DNA from: Anaerobaca sp035448545
GTDB taxonomy: Bacteria > Planctomycetota > Phycisphaerae > Sedimentisphaerales > Anaerobacaceae
Assembly: GCA_035448545.1 (NCBI GenBank)
Contig: DAOTJE010000003.1
Span: 62,001-126,000 of the forward strand
Direction of reading: 5' to 3'
Length of the DNA stretch: 64,000 nt
Shown here: piece after piece, positions 42,741-51,982 of the stretch
Numbering within the stretch: position 1 is the first letter of the stretch
How the letters are laid out: the number at the start of each line of letters is the position of its first letter
Translations under genes and position numbers: made by a program
The notes under the pieces: generated by a model
Told to the model about the DNA's origin: nothing
The model's input: the letters and a program-made list of their open reading frames with translations, nothing else
The model's database searches: none

Positions 42741-44663
42741 CTAATTGCTGAATGCCCCGTTGGCCAGTTGAACCAGCCAGAGGATACCTTGGCTCTGTCT
42801 CAGAGAAGTCCGTTCGCTGTTGGCGGCGGGCGCCTCAAACTCGCTGAGGTCGGAACCGAGATCCTGGAGATACTCGAACTCCAGGTATCCCGTGGGTTTC
42901 TCGGCCCGGACGAACTCGATCCTGCGGATCAGGTCCGCCTCCAGATCGATCGTGTACACCAGCTTGCTGTTGTCCCGAACGACCGTAACCTGGACGTCGC
43001 GGCCGTTGTCCAGCAGGTCCGTCCGGAAGGAGACCTGTTGCTCGGCGGCGTCCCGGCGGACGGTGTCCATCACGTGCAGGCCCATCCATGGGCGGTTCAT
43101 GCCCCTCAGGAAGCTGCCTTGCGGATACCGGGCCTTGGTGGACCCGTTGGGGTTCTGGACGATCGCACCGGCCGGGCCGTCGATCAGGGTTGTTCCGTCG
43201 GCGGTAGTCAGCCTGAGCCACGGGCTGTGTTTGCGACTGGTTGCGTAAACGAACGGGATCCGGCCGGCGCCGGTAATGTCCTGGTCTCCGATCCGGCCGC
43301 GAATCCGCATATACGTCCATCCGCGAGTGTGCATCGCATCGCGATTGTCCTGGGGCTCGACGCCGGCCGACCAGTCGCTCTGGAAGTAGTCTTCCGCCAA
43401 GGCGTTGCTGTGTCGGACTGTTACCGGGCGCGTCGTCCGGACCTGCCCATCCTGCTCCTGACGCTCCACAATCACGAGCAGGTCTCGGCCCCGGGCGGTA
43501 ACCGGTTGCATGCCATCCGATTTGCCGTCCGCCCGGGACAGGGCATTCACCATCGCGCGGCTGTCTGTCGGCAGTCTCATCACGCTCAGGTCGTTCAACC
43601 ACATGCGGTGATTATTGATGGAGACCGTGCCGTCCTGATAGCAGTAGTTGGCTTGGCTGTCCTGTAACCTCTGCTGCGACGATCCGTCGGTCTGGCTGCG
43701 GAGTTCGGCCCGAAGCATCACCGGTCCCTCAGGGCCCTCGGGGAAGTAGTACCAGAGCTTCTCTTGGGCGGCGTTCGGCGCGCCCAGAGGGGCGGCCACG
43801 CGAATACCTGCCTCGGGCGGTGCCGCCGGCAGCTCCGGTTTGCTGGCGATGTAAGACGTTGTGGTCACCGTTCCGACGGCCAGGGCCCCCACCGCTGCAG
43901 CGGTGACGAGGGCTGTCTTGGTGGTCGCCAGCCCCGCGATGCCCGCCAGGACGCCCGCCTGGGTCATCGCGGCCGGGACCGTAAGCTGAGCCGCCGCCGC
44001 CTCGCTGGGTGCCGTCATCTTACCGAAAACGACCAGAGCCGCCAACAGAGAGCCCTTGCCGAAACCGTTGCGGGAAAGCTCCTTCTGCAGCGCCTTCTTG
44101 GCTCGAACGAAGAGCATCCGGGTGCTGAACTCACTACAACCCATAGAATCAGCAATCTCGGCATAAGACATACAGTCGTAACACCGCATGACCAGCACGG
44201 CTTTGTGGCGGGTCCGCAGCTTCTGCATGGCCTTGGAGACGATCTGCTTGAGCTCCAGGCTGACCAGAGTTTCGAGCCCTCCCTGTCGTTCCCGCATGGG
44301 TCCGCGACGCCGTTCTTCTGATGCGGCAGCCTTCTTCAAAGCCTTTTCCGTGCGATGGTGACGGTGCAGCTTGTTGGTGGCGATGCCGTACAGCCAGGAC
44401 CAGAAGCGATCTGTCTGCTTGAGTTTGCCCAGTACTCTGCACATTTCTAACAAACTCTCCTGCACAATTTCTTGCGTTAGGTCCTCTTTAAGGGTCAAGC
44501 GGTAGACGTACGTGCGCAGGCGCTCCCTTGCCAGCGCCGCCAGTTGATTGAGGCTCTGTTTGTCGCCTCCGCGGGCCTTTTCGACCAGTTCGATGTAGTC
44601 TGCCTGCATCTCCATGCGGGGTACCCAACCCTGTCCGGTTCGTTTACCAATATCCAGTGCCAT
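42741..44663 (-). CDS. ECF-type sigma factor fused to a membrane-anchored extracytoplasmic domain
   Basis: About 640 residues from ATG 44663 (alternatives at 44615 and 44609). N-terminal sigma-70 region 2 (RLRTYVYRLTLKEDLTQEIV, FWSWLYGIATNKLHRHHR) and region 4 (AVLVMRCYDCMSYAEIADSM, TRMLFVRAKKALQKEL). A Gly/Ala-rich stretch of hydrophobic segments (VLAGIAGLATTKTALVTAAA, VGALAVGTVTTTSYIAS) follows, then about 370 residues of extracytoplasmic domain. Its last part (YTIDLEADLIRRIEF, GYLEFEYLQDL) resembles LolA/RseB-like beta folds. Sigma and sensor in one chain is unusual. Planctomycetota are known for ECFs with C-terminal extensions. The start overlaps a tiny upstream frame by one base (TAATG). 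Confidence 0.85.
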   Translation of the reverse strand: MALDIGKRTGQGWVPRMEMQADYIELVEKARGGDKQSLNQLAALARERLRTYVYRLTLKEDLTQEIVQESLLEMCRVLGKLKQTDRFWSWLYGIATNKLHRHHRTEKALKKAAASEERRRGPMRERQGGLETLVSLELKQIVSKAMQKLRTRHKAVLVMRCYDCMSYAEIADSMGCSEFSTRMLFVRAKKALQKELSRNGFGKGSLLAALVVFGKMTAPSEAAAAQLTVPAAMTQAGVLAGIAGLATTKTALVTAAAVGALAVGTVTTTSYIASKPELPAAPPEAGIRVAAPLGAPNAAQEKLWYYFPEGPEGPVMLRAELRSQTDGSSQQRLQDSQANYCYQDGTVSINNHRMWLNDLSVMRLPTDSRAMVNALSRADGKSDGMQPVTARGRDLLVIVERQEQDGQVRTTRPVTVRHSNALAEDYFQSDWSAGVEPQDNRDAMHTRGWTYMRIRGRIGDQDITGAGRIPFVYATSRKHSPWLRLTTADGTTLIDGPAGAIVQNPNGSTKARYPQGSFLRGMNRPWMGLHVMDTVRRDAAEQQVSFRTDLLDNGRDVQVTVVRDNSKLVYTIDLEADLIRRIEFVRAEKPTGYLEFEYLQDLGSDLSEFEAPAANSERTSLRQSQGILWLVQLANGAFSN

Positions 44664-44695
44664 TATATCAATCTTGCGTAACGTTTTTTTTTCAT
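44663..44695 (-). CDS. Possible 10-residue leader peptide coupled to the sigma fusion gene
   Basis: ATG followed by a nine-A run encodes MKKKRYARLI and stops at TAA, which overlaps the sigma gene ATG in TAATG. AAGGAAAG lies ten bases upstream, whereas the sigma gene itself has no ribosome site at this ATG. Translation of the leader could bring ribosomes to the sigma start, and slippage on the A run could modulate it. Small size makes this tentative. Confidence 0.35.
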   Translation of the reverse strand: MKKKRYARLI

Positions 44696-44954
44696 CGGCG
44701 GTCGGCTTTCCTTGCATCTGGGTGCCGGTCCGGATCGACGGGGGCCTTCCTTGCCATACGGGGCACAGGCGGCGGGGTTTTCGGCCGGCAAAGGCTTGCG
44801 CCGCCTCGTTCGGCACCGCTGTATGGGGCCCCCGCGGCGCACCACCCGGGCTGTCGGGGCTAAAGTGCCTCATTTGCCGGGCCGATACCTACTCCAACGG
44901 GGGACAGGAACGTGGAACACAGTGAACACGGACTGACCTTACTAAGGGCCAACA

Positions 44955-47180
44955 ATGCTCGAATCTGGCGAACGTCCGGCCGGGATTGTCACTATCGGCC
45001 GCCATGAGAACATCAAGCAGGCTGCCGCCAAGATGCGCACCCATAAGGTGGGCTGCCTGATCGTCAATGATGAAAACGGCCATTTTATCGGCCTGGTGAC
45101 CGAGCGCGATATCGCCCACTTCATTGCCGAGTCCGCCGCCTCCACCGAGCCGGCAACCGTTGACCAGATCATGACCCACGAAATCATCTCCTGTGCCCCG
45201 GGCACGCCCACCGGCCGGGTCCGCGAGATCATGGCCCGGCACCGTATTCGACACGTTCCGATCGTCGACGACGGAGTTGTCGTGGGCATCCTTTCCGCCA
45301 GGGATGTCATGGGGCGGCAGATTCTCGAGGACCGGGCGGCAGCCGAGGAAGTGGCTATGCTGTCGAACTGCCTCAAGAGCATCGATCTGAGTGAGGCGGT
45401 CGAGATCGCGGCGGCGGAGGTCCCGAAGCTGTTCGGGGCCTTCAACTGTATCCTCTGCCTTTACCCGAGCGGTCAGGAGGGGCAGACGCCGGAACTGCTC
45501 AGCTCCAATCGGTGCCCCTGTCTGGGTGGGCATATGGACGAGGCGGTGACGATCCTCCAGCAGTCTTCCGAAGGCGGGTACTGCACCGACGAGATCTCGC
45601 CCGAGTGCGAGAGCTGTGGCGGCAAGCCCCCGCGAGTGGTCATCCCGTTGGAGATCATCGGACTTAAGGAGGCCGGCATCGGCAAGGAGAAGCGTCTGTC
45701 CGGCTACCTATGCATGTGCGGTCTGGACCCGGCCATCGCGTCGAATCGGGAACTCATATCCTATAAGGCCAAGCTCACCCGGGAGATTCTGACTGCTCAC
45801 CTGACCAACGCGACGCGATACCAGCAGGCGCGGCTCAGCTCGCTGACCGATGCGCTGACCGGAGTGGGCTCCCGCAAGCTGCTCGAAGACAAGTTGCAGG
45901 CCGAATGTGCCCGTGCCCAGCGGTACAAACGTCCATTCTCCGTGGCCATCATCGATTTCGACCATTTCAAGATGATCAACGATGTTCTGGGCCACGCCAC
46001 GGGCGACGAGGCGATCCGCCGGCTGGCATCCTGCATGAAGGCAGAGAAACGCGTTCCGGATGTCCTGGCTCGCTACGGTGGCGATGAGTTCGTCATTCTC
46101 ATGCCCGAGACAAGGGCGGTGGATGCCAAGGTTCTGCTGGAGCGGATTCGCGCCAAGGCTCAGGCGATCCGTCTTCCCCAGGACACCTCTGTGTCGATCA
46201 GTTGTGGGGTGGCCGAGAGCGACCTCGAACACAACGATCCGCGGGATGTGATGCGGCGGGCGGACCTGGCGTTGTACGATGCCAAGAATTCCGGCCGAAA
46301 TTGTGTTCGCATTTGGGATGCGAATATGGCGCAGCTCCTGAACACCAACGACATCGAAATCGACCGAATCAAGACACTTCAGCGACGCGTCGCAGGGCTT
46401 TCAGAGAAGGCCGAGAAGATGTTCATGGAGAGCATCTGGGGGCTGGTCCAGGCCCTGGAGGCCAAGGACGCCTATGCCAAGAAGCACACCGAGAACGTGA
46501 TGCACTACTCGGTGGGCATTGCCCAGACGATGAATCTGGGGCCCAAGCATGTGGACCTGATTCGACGGGCCGCGATGATTCATGACATCGGCAAGATCGG
46601 TATTCCGGACGCGATTCTGTGCAAGCCGGACGAGCTGAACGCCCATGAGCGGGCGATGGTGGAGCAGCATCCGATAATCGCTGTCCGCATCCTGGAGAAA
46701 ATGAGTTTCCTGGAGCGGGAAGTTCAGATCGTCCGTCACCACCATGAGAAATGGAATGGCCAGGGCTACCCCGATGGCCTGGCCAAGACCGCCATTCCGC
46801 TGGGCGCGCGGATCATCAGTGCGGCGGACATGTTTGACGCTCTGACCGCTGCGCGCGCTTATCACCAGACCCGCAGCGTCTGGGAGGCCTTGCGGATTCT
46901 GAAGGACTCCGCAGGATACGAACTGGACCCCGATGTGGTTGCGGCAGCGGTGACCTGGTTTGAGAACATCGCCCGGCATTGCCATAAACCACTGACCAAG
47001 CTTGTCTTGGGAGATCTTCTCCAGTGGCCGTGCAGCCCTGAGAAGGTGCGAGCGTGCACCGACCTGTCGTCCGACGGCAGCCAGGATTCTCCTGCCGGGC
47101 CGCCACGACAGCCCGTTATGGTCTCCATCGGCCATGGCGATCCGGACCACGACTGCGGATCTCCCGGCCGGTCCTCCTGA
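44955..47180 (+). CDS. CBS-GAF-like-GGDEF-HD-GYP signalling protein
   Basis: 741 residues. Two CBS motifs (residues about 5-130; VGCLIVNDENGHFIGLVTER and RHVPIVDDGVVVGILSARDV), a cysteine-rich GAF-like middle (about 130-290, with CPC, CESC and CMC clusters), then GGDEF (RYGGDEFVILMPE, about 373), so a diguanylate cyclase, then HD-GYP (HDIGKIGIPD about 541; GQGYPDGL about 604), so a c-di-GMP phosphodiesterase. Both catalytic signatures look intact, so it may be bifunctional. CBS domains suggest sensing of adenine nucleotides. Tail of about 40 residues is not recognised. Confidence 0.93.
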   Translation: MLESGERPAGIVTIGRHENIKQAAAKMRTHKVGCLIVNDENGHFIGLVTERDIAHFIAESAASTEPATVDQIMTHEIISCAPGTPTGRVREIMARHRIRHVPIVDDGVVVGILSARDVMGRQILEDRAAAEEVAMLSNCLKSIDLSEAVEIAAAEVPKLFGAFNCILCLYPSGQEGQTPELLSSNRCPCLGGHMDEAVTILQQSSEGGYCTDEISPECESCGGKPPRVVIPLEIIGLKEAGIGKEKRLSGYLCMCGLDPAIASNRELISYKAKLTREILTAHLTNATRYQQARLSSLTDALTGVGSRKLLEDKLQAECARAQRYKRPFSVAIIDFDHFKMINDVLGHATGDEAIRRLASCMKAEKRVPDVLARYGGDEFVILMPETRAVDAKVLLERIRAKAQAIRLPQDTSVSISCGVAESDLEHNDPRDVMRRADLALYDAKNSGRNCVRIWDANMAQLLNTNDIEIDRIKTLQRRVAGLSEKAEKMFMESIWGLVQALEAKDAYAKKHTENVMHYSVGIAQTMNLGPKHVDLIRRAAMIHDIGKIGIPDAILCKPDELNAHERAMVEQHPIIAVRILEKMSFLEREVQIVRHHHEKWNGQGYPDGLAKTAIPLGARIISAADMFDALTAARAYHQTRSVWEALRILKDSAGYELDPDVVAAAVTWFENIARHCHKPLTKLVLGDLLQWPCSPEKVRACTDLSSDGSQDSPAGPPRQPVMVSIGHGDPDHDCGSPGRSS

Positions 47181-47839
47181 GTCCCCGCATTGCCTCAGGC
47201 ATGGCAGCGGGCCAGGATGCCCTCCTCCCGGCGCCTTTCAGCGTCACCTCTCGCAGCCCGGCGGCGCGATGCTGTTGGGCCCAGGTCTGCCAACGCCACA
47301 TTAGCGATTGCATCATCCGACATGACACGATACGCTGATTTCTCCATCTGTTGTGCGGGCACGGAGGACCGCCGTGATGTCCTGTGAGACATGCCGCCGG
47401 GGCCGGCCGGGTGCGCACGGGTCGGTCGAGGTTGCGCGGGCACCGCGGCGCGGTCCTGCCGGTCGTCTGGTCTTCGCCTGGCGATCGCCTGTGTTCAATG
47501 ATGGATGGCATTGACCGAAACGTGAAATATCCCCCTTGCGGTTGGCGTTCTTTGTCGTGCAGGAGCAGGAAGGGCGGGTCCGGGCCCTCGAAAGCGACGG
47601 TTCCGTGTAACCGAACGCCTCCGCCGAACCACTGACCCGACGGAATGTCAGACGCAACGCGTTTGCGCTCCGGCTCTTTGGAACAAGACAAGGGAGAATC
47701 AGGCACAAAGGGGCGACGGGGCATGTGACCGCCGGGAAGATATACCCACTATGATGGCGGCGGAAGGGCTTCCGTCGAGCCCGCCGGAATGTCTCAACAA
47801 CGGGTGAGGCGAAACAGAACCATTGAAAGGAGAACAAAC
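47181..47839. other. Intergenic region, no gene seen
   Basis: About 660 bases between the GGDEF/HD-GYP gene and the secretion operon. No convincing gene, repeat or RNA. A weak -10 TATGAT (47750-47755) could belong to the operon promoter; its -35 is poor. Confidence 0.6.
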
Positions 47840-48430
47840 ATGGCAAGAAAGACGATCAGTGCTGGTATCTTCGGCTGCCTCGTCGCGCTCGTCGCGGCAG
47901 GTCTGTGCATGGCTCAGCCCCAGGGCCGTGGCGGGCAAGGCCAAGGTCCTGACGGCCAACGGGGTCCGAGAGATTTTGATCCGCAACGCATGCAACAGAT
48001 GATGCAGCAGCGCATGCAGGAGCAACTGGGCGCGACTGATGAGGAGTGGAAGGTCCTTGGCCCGCGCGTGATGAAGGTCATGAACCTGAACCGGCAGGTC
48101 AACACCGGGGCCGGCGGCATGTTCCGCATGGGCATGGGCGGCCGGCGTGGTGGGGCCCAGGGCGGTCCCGGCGGTCCGGAAGGTCCCGGCGGTCCTCGCG
48201 GTCCCTTCGCTCAGGGCGAGCCCACGGAAGTAGACAAAGCCTCCGAGGCACTTCAGACGACGCTGGAGAACACCGCGGCTACTCCGGACGAGATCAAGAC
48301 CAAACTCACCGCGCTGCGGGCAGCCAGAGAGAAGGCTAAGGCCGAACTGGCCACGGCGCAGCAGGAGCTCAAGCAGGTACTGACGCTGCGACAGGAAGCC
48401 CAACTGGTGTTGATGGGCATGTTGAACTAA
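47840..48430 (+). CDS. Small exported Gln/Gly/Met-rich protein at the head of the secretion operon
   Basis: 196 residues. Signal peptide MARKTISAGIFGCLVALVAA ending near CMA. Then a Gln/Gly-rich linker, a Gln/Met helix (QQMMQQRMQEQLGATDEEWK) and a Gly/Pro-rich segment (GGPGGPEGPGGPRGP). A C-terminal coiled-coil (TKLTALRAAREKAKAELATA) follows. Resembles Spy/LTXXQ-like exported helical proteins in style, but not clearly. Start has AAAGGAG upstream and gspE begins 18 bases later, so it is in the operon. Role unknown. Confidence 0.75.
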   Translation: MARKTISAGIFGCLVALVAAGLCMAQPQGRGGQGQGPDGQRGPRDFDPQRMQQMMQQRMQEQLGATDEEWKVLGPRVMKVMNLNRQVNTGAGGMFRMGMGGRRGGAQGGPGGPEGPGGPRGPFAQGEPTEVDKASEALQTTLENTAATPDEIKTKLTALRAAREKAKAELATAQQELKQVLTLRQEAQLVLMGMLN

Positions 48431-48448
48431 AGACCACTGGTAAGCCCC

Positions 48449-50179
48449 ATGAATGCATTGCTGGAAAAGATGGTCCAACAGGGGCTGATCGACGAATCCG
48501 CGGCCCGGGGAATCCAGGGGTTGCTCGCTGCCGGCGAGCCGCCCACCCGGGCCTTCGCGGCTTGTGGGTTGGCGGAGGAGACGCTGCTGCGCTTCTGGAG
48601 CAGTCAGTTCGGCTGCCCCTACATCGAGATGGACAAATGTGCCTTCTCCAAGGAGTTCCTTGCGCGGTTTCCGGCGCGGGTTCTTCTGGACAAGCACGTG
48701 ATGCCCCTCGAGAACGGCGACGGCCGGATGCTCGTGGTCACGAGCAATCCGTTTGATACCTCCGCGATCGATGAGCTGCGGCTGGCCACCGGCCAGGATT
48801 TCCAGGTCGCGTTGGCGCCGCTGGCGGATATCGACCGCTGCATCAAGCAGCATTTGGGCGTGGGGGCCGACACCGTGCAGTCGATGCTCTCGGAGGCCGG
48901 CGAGAACGGTCTGCAGGTGATCGAGACCGATTCCGACGACGATATGGATCTGACGGATGCGGCGGAAGGCGCCTCGATCGTTCGCTTCGTCAATCAGATC
49001 CTCAGCGAAGCGATTGAGCTGCGCGCCACCGACGTGCACATCGAGCCCTTCGAAGAGACCTTGCGTGTGCGGTATCGCATCGACGGCGTGCTCCAGGAGG
49101 CCTCGGTGGCCCCGGAGATCAAGCAGTTCCAGGCGGCCATCGTCTCGCGTCTGAAGATTCTCAGCAAACTCGACATCGCCGAGAAGCGCGTCCCGCAGGA
49201 CGGGCGCATCAAGATTCGCATCGCCGACCACGAGATCGACGTGCGTGTCTCGGTGATTCCGATGTTGTACGGAGAGGCCGTGGTGCTCCGGCTTCTGGAC
49301 CGTTCCTCGGTGCTGCTTGGGCTCGACAAGCTCGGGATGTCCGATCGCGATCTGAAGGTCACGCGGATGATTCTCGAACGGCCGCATGGAATCATCCTGG
49401 TGACGGGTCCGACCGGCAGCGGCAAGACGACCACGCTGTATGCCGGGCTTTCGCAGATCAACGACATTCAGCGCAAGATCATCACGATCGAGGACCCGAT
49501 CGAGTATCAGCTTCACGGCATCAATCAGATTCAGGTCTCGCGCAAAGCGGGCTTGACCTTTGCCAGCGGCCTGCGGTCCATCCTGCGGCACGACCCCGAC
49601 GTGGTACTCGTCGGTGAGATTCGCGACGTGGAGACCGCCGAGATTGCCATTCAGGCGTCGCTGACCGGCCACCTGGTGTTCTCGACGCTGCACACCAACG
49701 ATGCGCCGACCGCGTTGACGCGCCTGGTGGACATGGGAATCGAGCCCTACCTCGTTGCGTCGTCCCTGGAGGCGGTGATTGCCCAGCGCCTCGTGCGGAC
49801 GATCTGCCCGGCGTGCAAGCAGGAGTTGTCCGAGCAGGAGGTGGCACCGCTTCGCCGGCGGTTCGGCGATCGGCTGCCGGCGGTCCTCTACCGGGGACGC
49901 GGCTGTCGGAATTGCCAGGGCACCGGGTATCGGGGTCGGATAGGCATTTTTGAGATGATGGTGGTCACGGATGATATTCGGTCCTTGATCCTCGACAACG
50001 CTTCGCCGCGGGATCTCCGTAAGGCGTCGGCCCGGCAGGGGATGACCAGCTTGCGCGACGATGGATTCCGCCATCTGCGCGCGGGGCGGACCACGATCGA
50101 GGAAATCCTGAGGGTCACCAAGGACGATGTGTTCGAGCCCCTGGATGTGGCCGACGCGTCGCAGGAGCGGCACGAGTAA
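48449..50179 (+). CDS. gspE: Type II secretion/type IV pilus assembly ATPase (GspE/PilB family)
   Basis: 576 residues. N-terminal MshEN-like domain, then the AAA+ motor: Walker A GPTGSGKTTT (320-329), Walker B region VLVGEIRD, His box LVFSTLHTNDA. The zinc-binding pair CPAC (453-456) and CRNC (486-489) is complete. It powers pseudopilus assembly at the inner membrane. Followed by gspF after a three-base gap; part of an operon to gspD. Confidence 0.96.
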   Translation: MNALLEKMVQQGLIDESAARGIQGLLAAGEPPTRAFAACGLAEETLLRFWSSQFGCPYIEMDKCAFSKEFLARFPARVLLDKHVMPLENGDGRMLVVTSNPFDTSAIDELRLATGQDFQVALAPLADIDRCIKQHLGVGADTVQSMLSEAGENGLQVIETDSDDDMDLTDAAEGASIVRFVNQILSEAIELRATDVHIEPFEETLRVRYRIDGVLQEASVAPEIKQFQAAIVSRLKILSKLDIAEKRVPQDGRIKIRIADHEIDVRVSVIPMLYGEAVVLRLLDRSSVLLGLDKLGMSDRDLKVTRMILERPHGIILVTGPTGSGKTTTLYAGLSQINDIQRKIITIEDPIEYQLHGINQIQVSRKAGLTFASGLRSILRHDPDVVLVGEIRDVETAEIAIQASLTGHLVFSTLHTNDAPTALTRLVDMGIEPYLVASSLEAVIAQRLVRTICPACKQELSEQEVAPLRRRFGDRLPAVLYRGRGCRNCQGTGYRGRIGIFEMMVVTDDIRSLILDNASPRDLRKASARQGMTSLRDDGFRHLRAGRTTIEEILRVTKDDVFEPLDVADASQERHE

Positions 50180-50182
50180 ACC

Positions 50183-51394
50183 ATGGCGACGTTCACGTAC
50201 AAAGCGATCGATTCAGCCGGACGGGAGACGGTCGACAAGCTCATTGCGGCCGATCGGGCCAGCGCTATCGAGCAGATCTACAGCCGCAAGCTCTGCCCCG
50301 TCTCGGTGGAGAAGGCCGAAGAGGTCCTGTCGCAGGGATGGCTCTCGCGGGTCGGAGGGGTTTCCAGACGGGAGATCGATGCCTTTACCCGGCAACTGGC
50401 CAATCTCCTGGCAGCCGGCGTGCCCATGAGCCGGGCGCTGGGCATCCTCAGTCGCGAGGCCTCCCGCACGGCCTCCAAGAGACTCTGGGCGACTGTGCAT
50501 GACCAGGTCTCCGGGGGAATGGCGCTGGCCGATGCGCTGAGCCTGCATCCCAGCGCGTTCTCACCGATCTACGTGGCCATGGTGCGGGCCGGCGAAACCG
50601 GCGGCTTCCTTGACATCGTGCTCGAGCAGATCGCCACGTTCCGGGCCCGCGAGGCCGATCTCAAAGGCCGCGTCAAAGGCGCCCTGGTCTACCCGATCAT
50701 CCTGGCGGTGCTTTCGGCCGGGATCATGGTCTTTCTGCTGACGTTTTTCATCCCGCGGTTCTCACAGATGTTTGAGGAATTCGGCGGTTCGCTTCCGGCC
50801 CTGACGCGGTATATCGTGGCCGCCAGCGACCTTCTGGCGACGTACTGGTTCGTTCTGGTGATCGGCATCATTGTGATCCTTTTCGGCGTGCAGCGCATGC
50901 TGACGAAAGACGAGGGCCGCCGTACGATGGAAGGCCTCCTGCTTCGGGTCCCGTTGTTCGGCACGGGCGTGGCGCGGTTCGCGCTGGTGCGGTTCTGTCG
51001 CATGTTGGGCACGCTTGTCGGTGCCGGCGTGCCCCTGATCGCCTCGCTGCGGGTCGCCAAGGAGGCGATTGGAAATCAGGTGCTCGCCGACACGGTGAGC
51101 GTCGCCACGGAGAACGTACAGAAGGGCCAGCCGTTGGCGCGCAGCCTGGAGGGCTGTCGCGTGCTGTTTCCGCCGGCGGTGATCGAGATGATCTCTGTCG
51201 CGGAAGAGAGCGGGCGCCTCGATCAGGAGCTGGTCCGCCTGGCCGGCGCCTATGAAGCGGACCTGGACCGCTACCTGAAAATGATGGTCACCCTGATTGA
51301 ACCGGCGCTGCTGTTCCTCATGGCGGTTCTGGTCGGAACGGTGGTGATCGGAATGCTCCTGCCGATTTTCAACCTCCAGGAGCTGATTCGCTGA
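50183..51394 (+). CDS. gspF: Type II secretion inner-membrane protein GspF
   Basis: 403 residues, normal size. Two copies of the GspF/PilC domain (RQLANLLAAGVPMSRALGIL, then CRMLGTLVGAGVPLIASLRV) each followed by membrane helices. Anchors the assembly platform beneath the pseudopilus. Tight spacing to gspE. Confidence 0.95.
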   Translation: MATFTYKAIDSAGRETVDKLIAADRASAIEQIYSRKLCPVSVEKAEEVLSQGWLSRVGGVSRREIDAFTRQLANLLAAGVPMSRALGILSREASRTASKRLWATVHDQVSGGMALADALSLHPSAFSPIYVAMVRAGETGGFLDIVLEQIATFRAREADLKGRVKGALVYPIILAVLSAGIMVFLLTFFIPRFSQMFEEFGGSLPALTRYIVAASDLLATYWFVLVIGIIVILFGVQRMLTKDEGRRTMEGLLLRVPLFGTGVARFALVRFCRMLGTLVGAGVPLIASLRVAKEAIGNQVLADTVSVATENVQKGQPLARSLEGCRVLFPPAVIEMISVAEESGRLDQELVRLAGAYEADLDRYLKMMVTLIEPALLFLMAVLVGTVVIGMLLPIFNLQELIR

Positions 51395-51485
51395 CGTCGG
51401 CGTCAGGAGCGCAAGTCGGAAGAAATCGGATGCCCCTGGTACTCTCCGGGCAGGCATCGCAAAGTCGCAGACTGTTGGGTTGGGA

Positions 51486-51965
51486 ATGGACATGAAATCA
51501 CAGTTTCGCAAGACGAATGGACATGCCTCTCGTCGGCAGCGGGTTACCGGCCTTCGCGGGTTCACGTTGATTGAGCTGATGCTGGTGTTGGTCATCCTGG
51601 CCACGCTGGCGGCCGTTGTGCTGCCCAAGCTGACCGGGCGTTCCAAGCAGGCCAAGATCACCGCCGCGGGGACACAAATTGCGCAGCTCGAGGTGGCCCT
51701 CGATGCCTTTGAGATCGATCTGGGCCGCTATCCCACGACGAGCGAAGGACTGCGGGCACTGACCGAGAAACCGGCCTCGGATTCCGAGGGGTGGCAGCAG
51801 CCCTATCTCAAGCGCGACGTCCCCAAGGATCCGTGGGGCAGCGAGTACCAATATCGTTGTCCGGGTACCTACAACGTGGACGGCTATGATCTTTACAGCC
51901 TGGGGCCGGACCGCAAGCTGGGCGGCGACGACGACATCACCAACTGGTCGAAGGAGAGACGGTAA
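51486..51965 (+). CDS. gspG: Major pseudopilin GspG
   Basis: 159 residues. Leader ends GLRG, then FTLIELMLVLVILATLAAVV, a prepilin signal. The C-terminus carries the GspG calcium-site signature: GYDLYSLGPDRKLGGDDDIT. PWGSEYQYRCPG is also typical. Start ATG at 51486 or 51492. Confidence 0.95.
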   Translation: MDMKSQFRKTNGHASRRQRVTGLRGFTLIELMLVLVILATLAAVVLPKLTGRSKQAKITAAGTQIAQLEVALDAFEIDLGRYPTTSEGLRALTEKPASDSEGWQQPYLKRDVPKDPWGSEYQYRCPGTYNVDGYDLYSLGPDRKLGGDDDITNWSKERR

Positions 51966-51982
51966 CCGAACGGGGAAACCGC

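Noticed and set aside
47116..47724. Minus-strand frame of about 200 codons in the gap before the secretion operon
   Set aside because: Overlaps the end of the GGDEF/HD-GYP gene, no ribosome site, no domain, Pro/Arg-rich chance composition.
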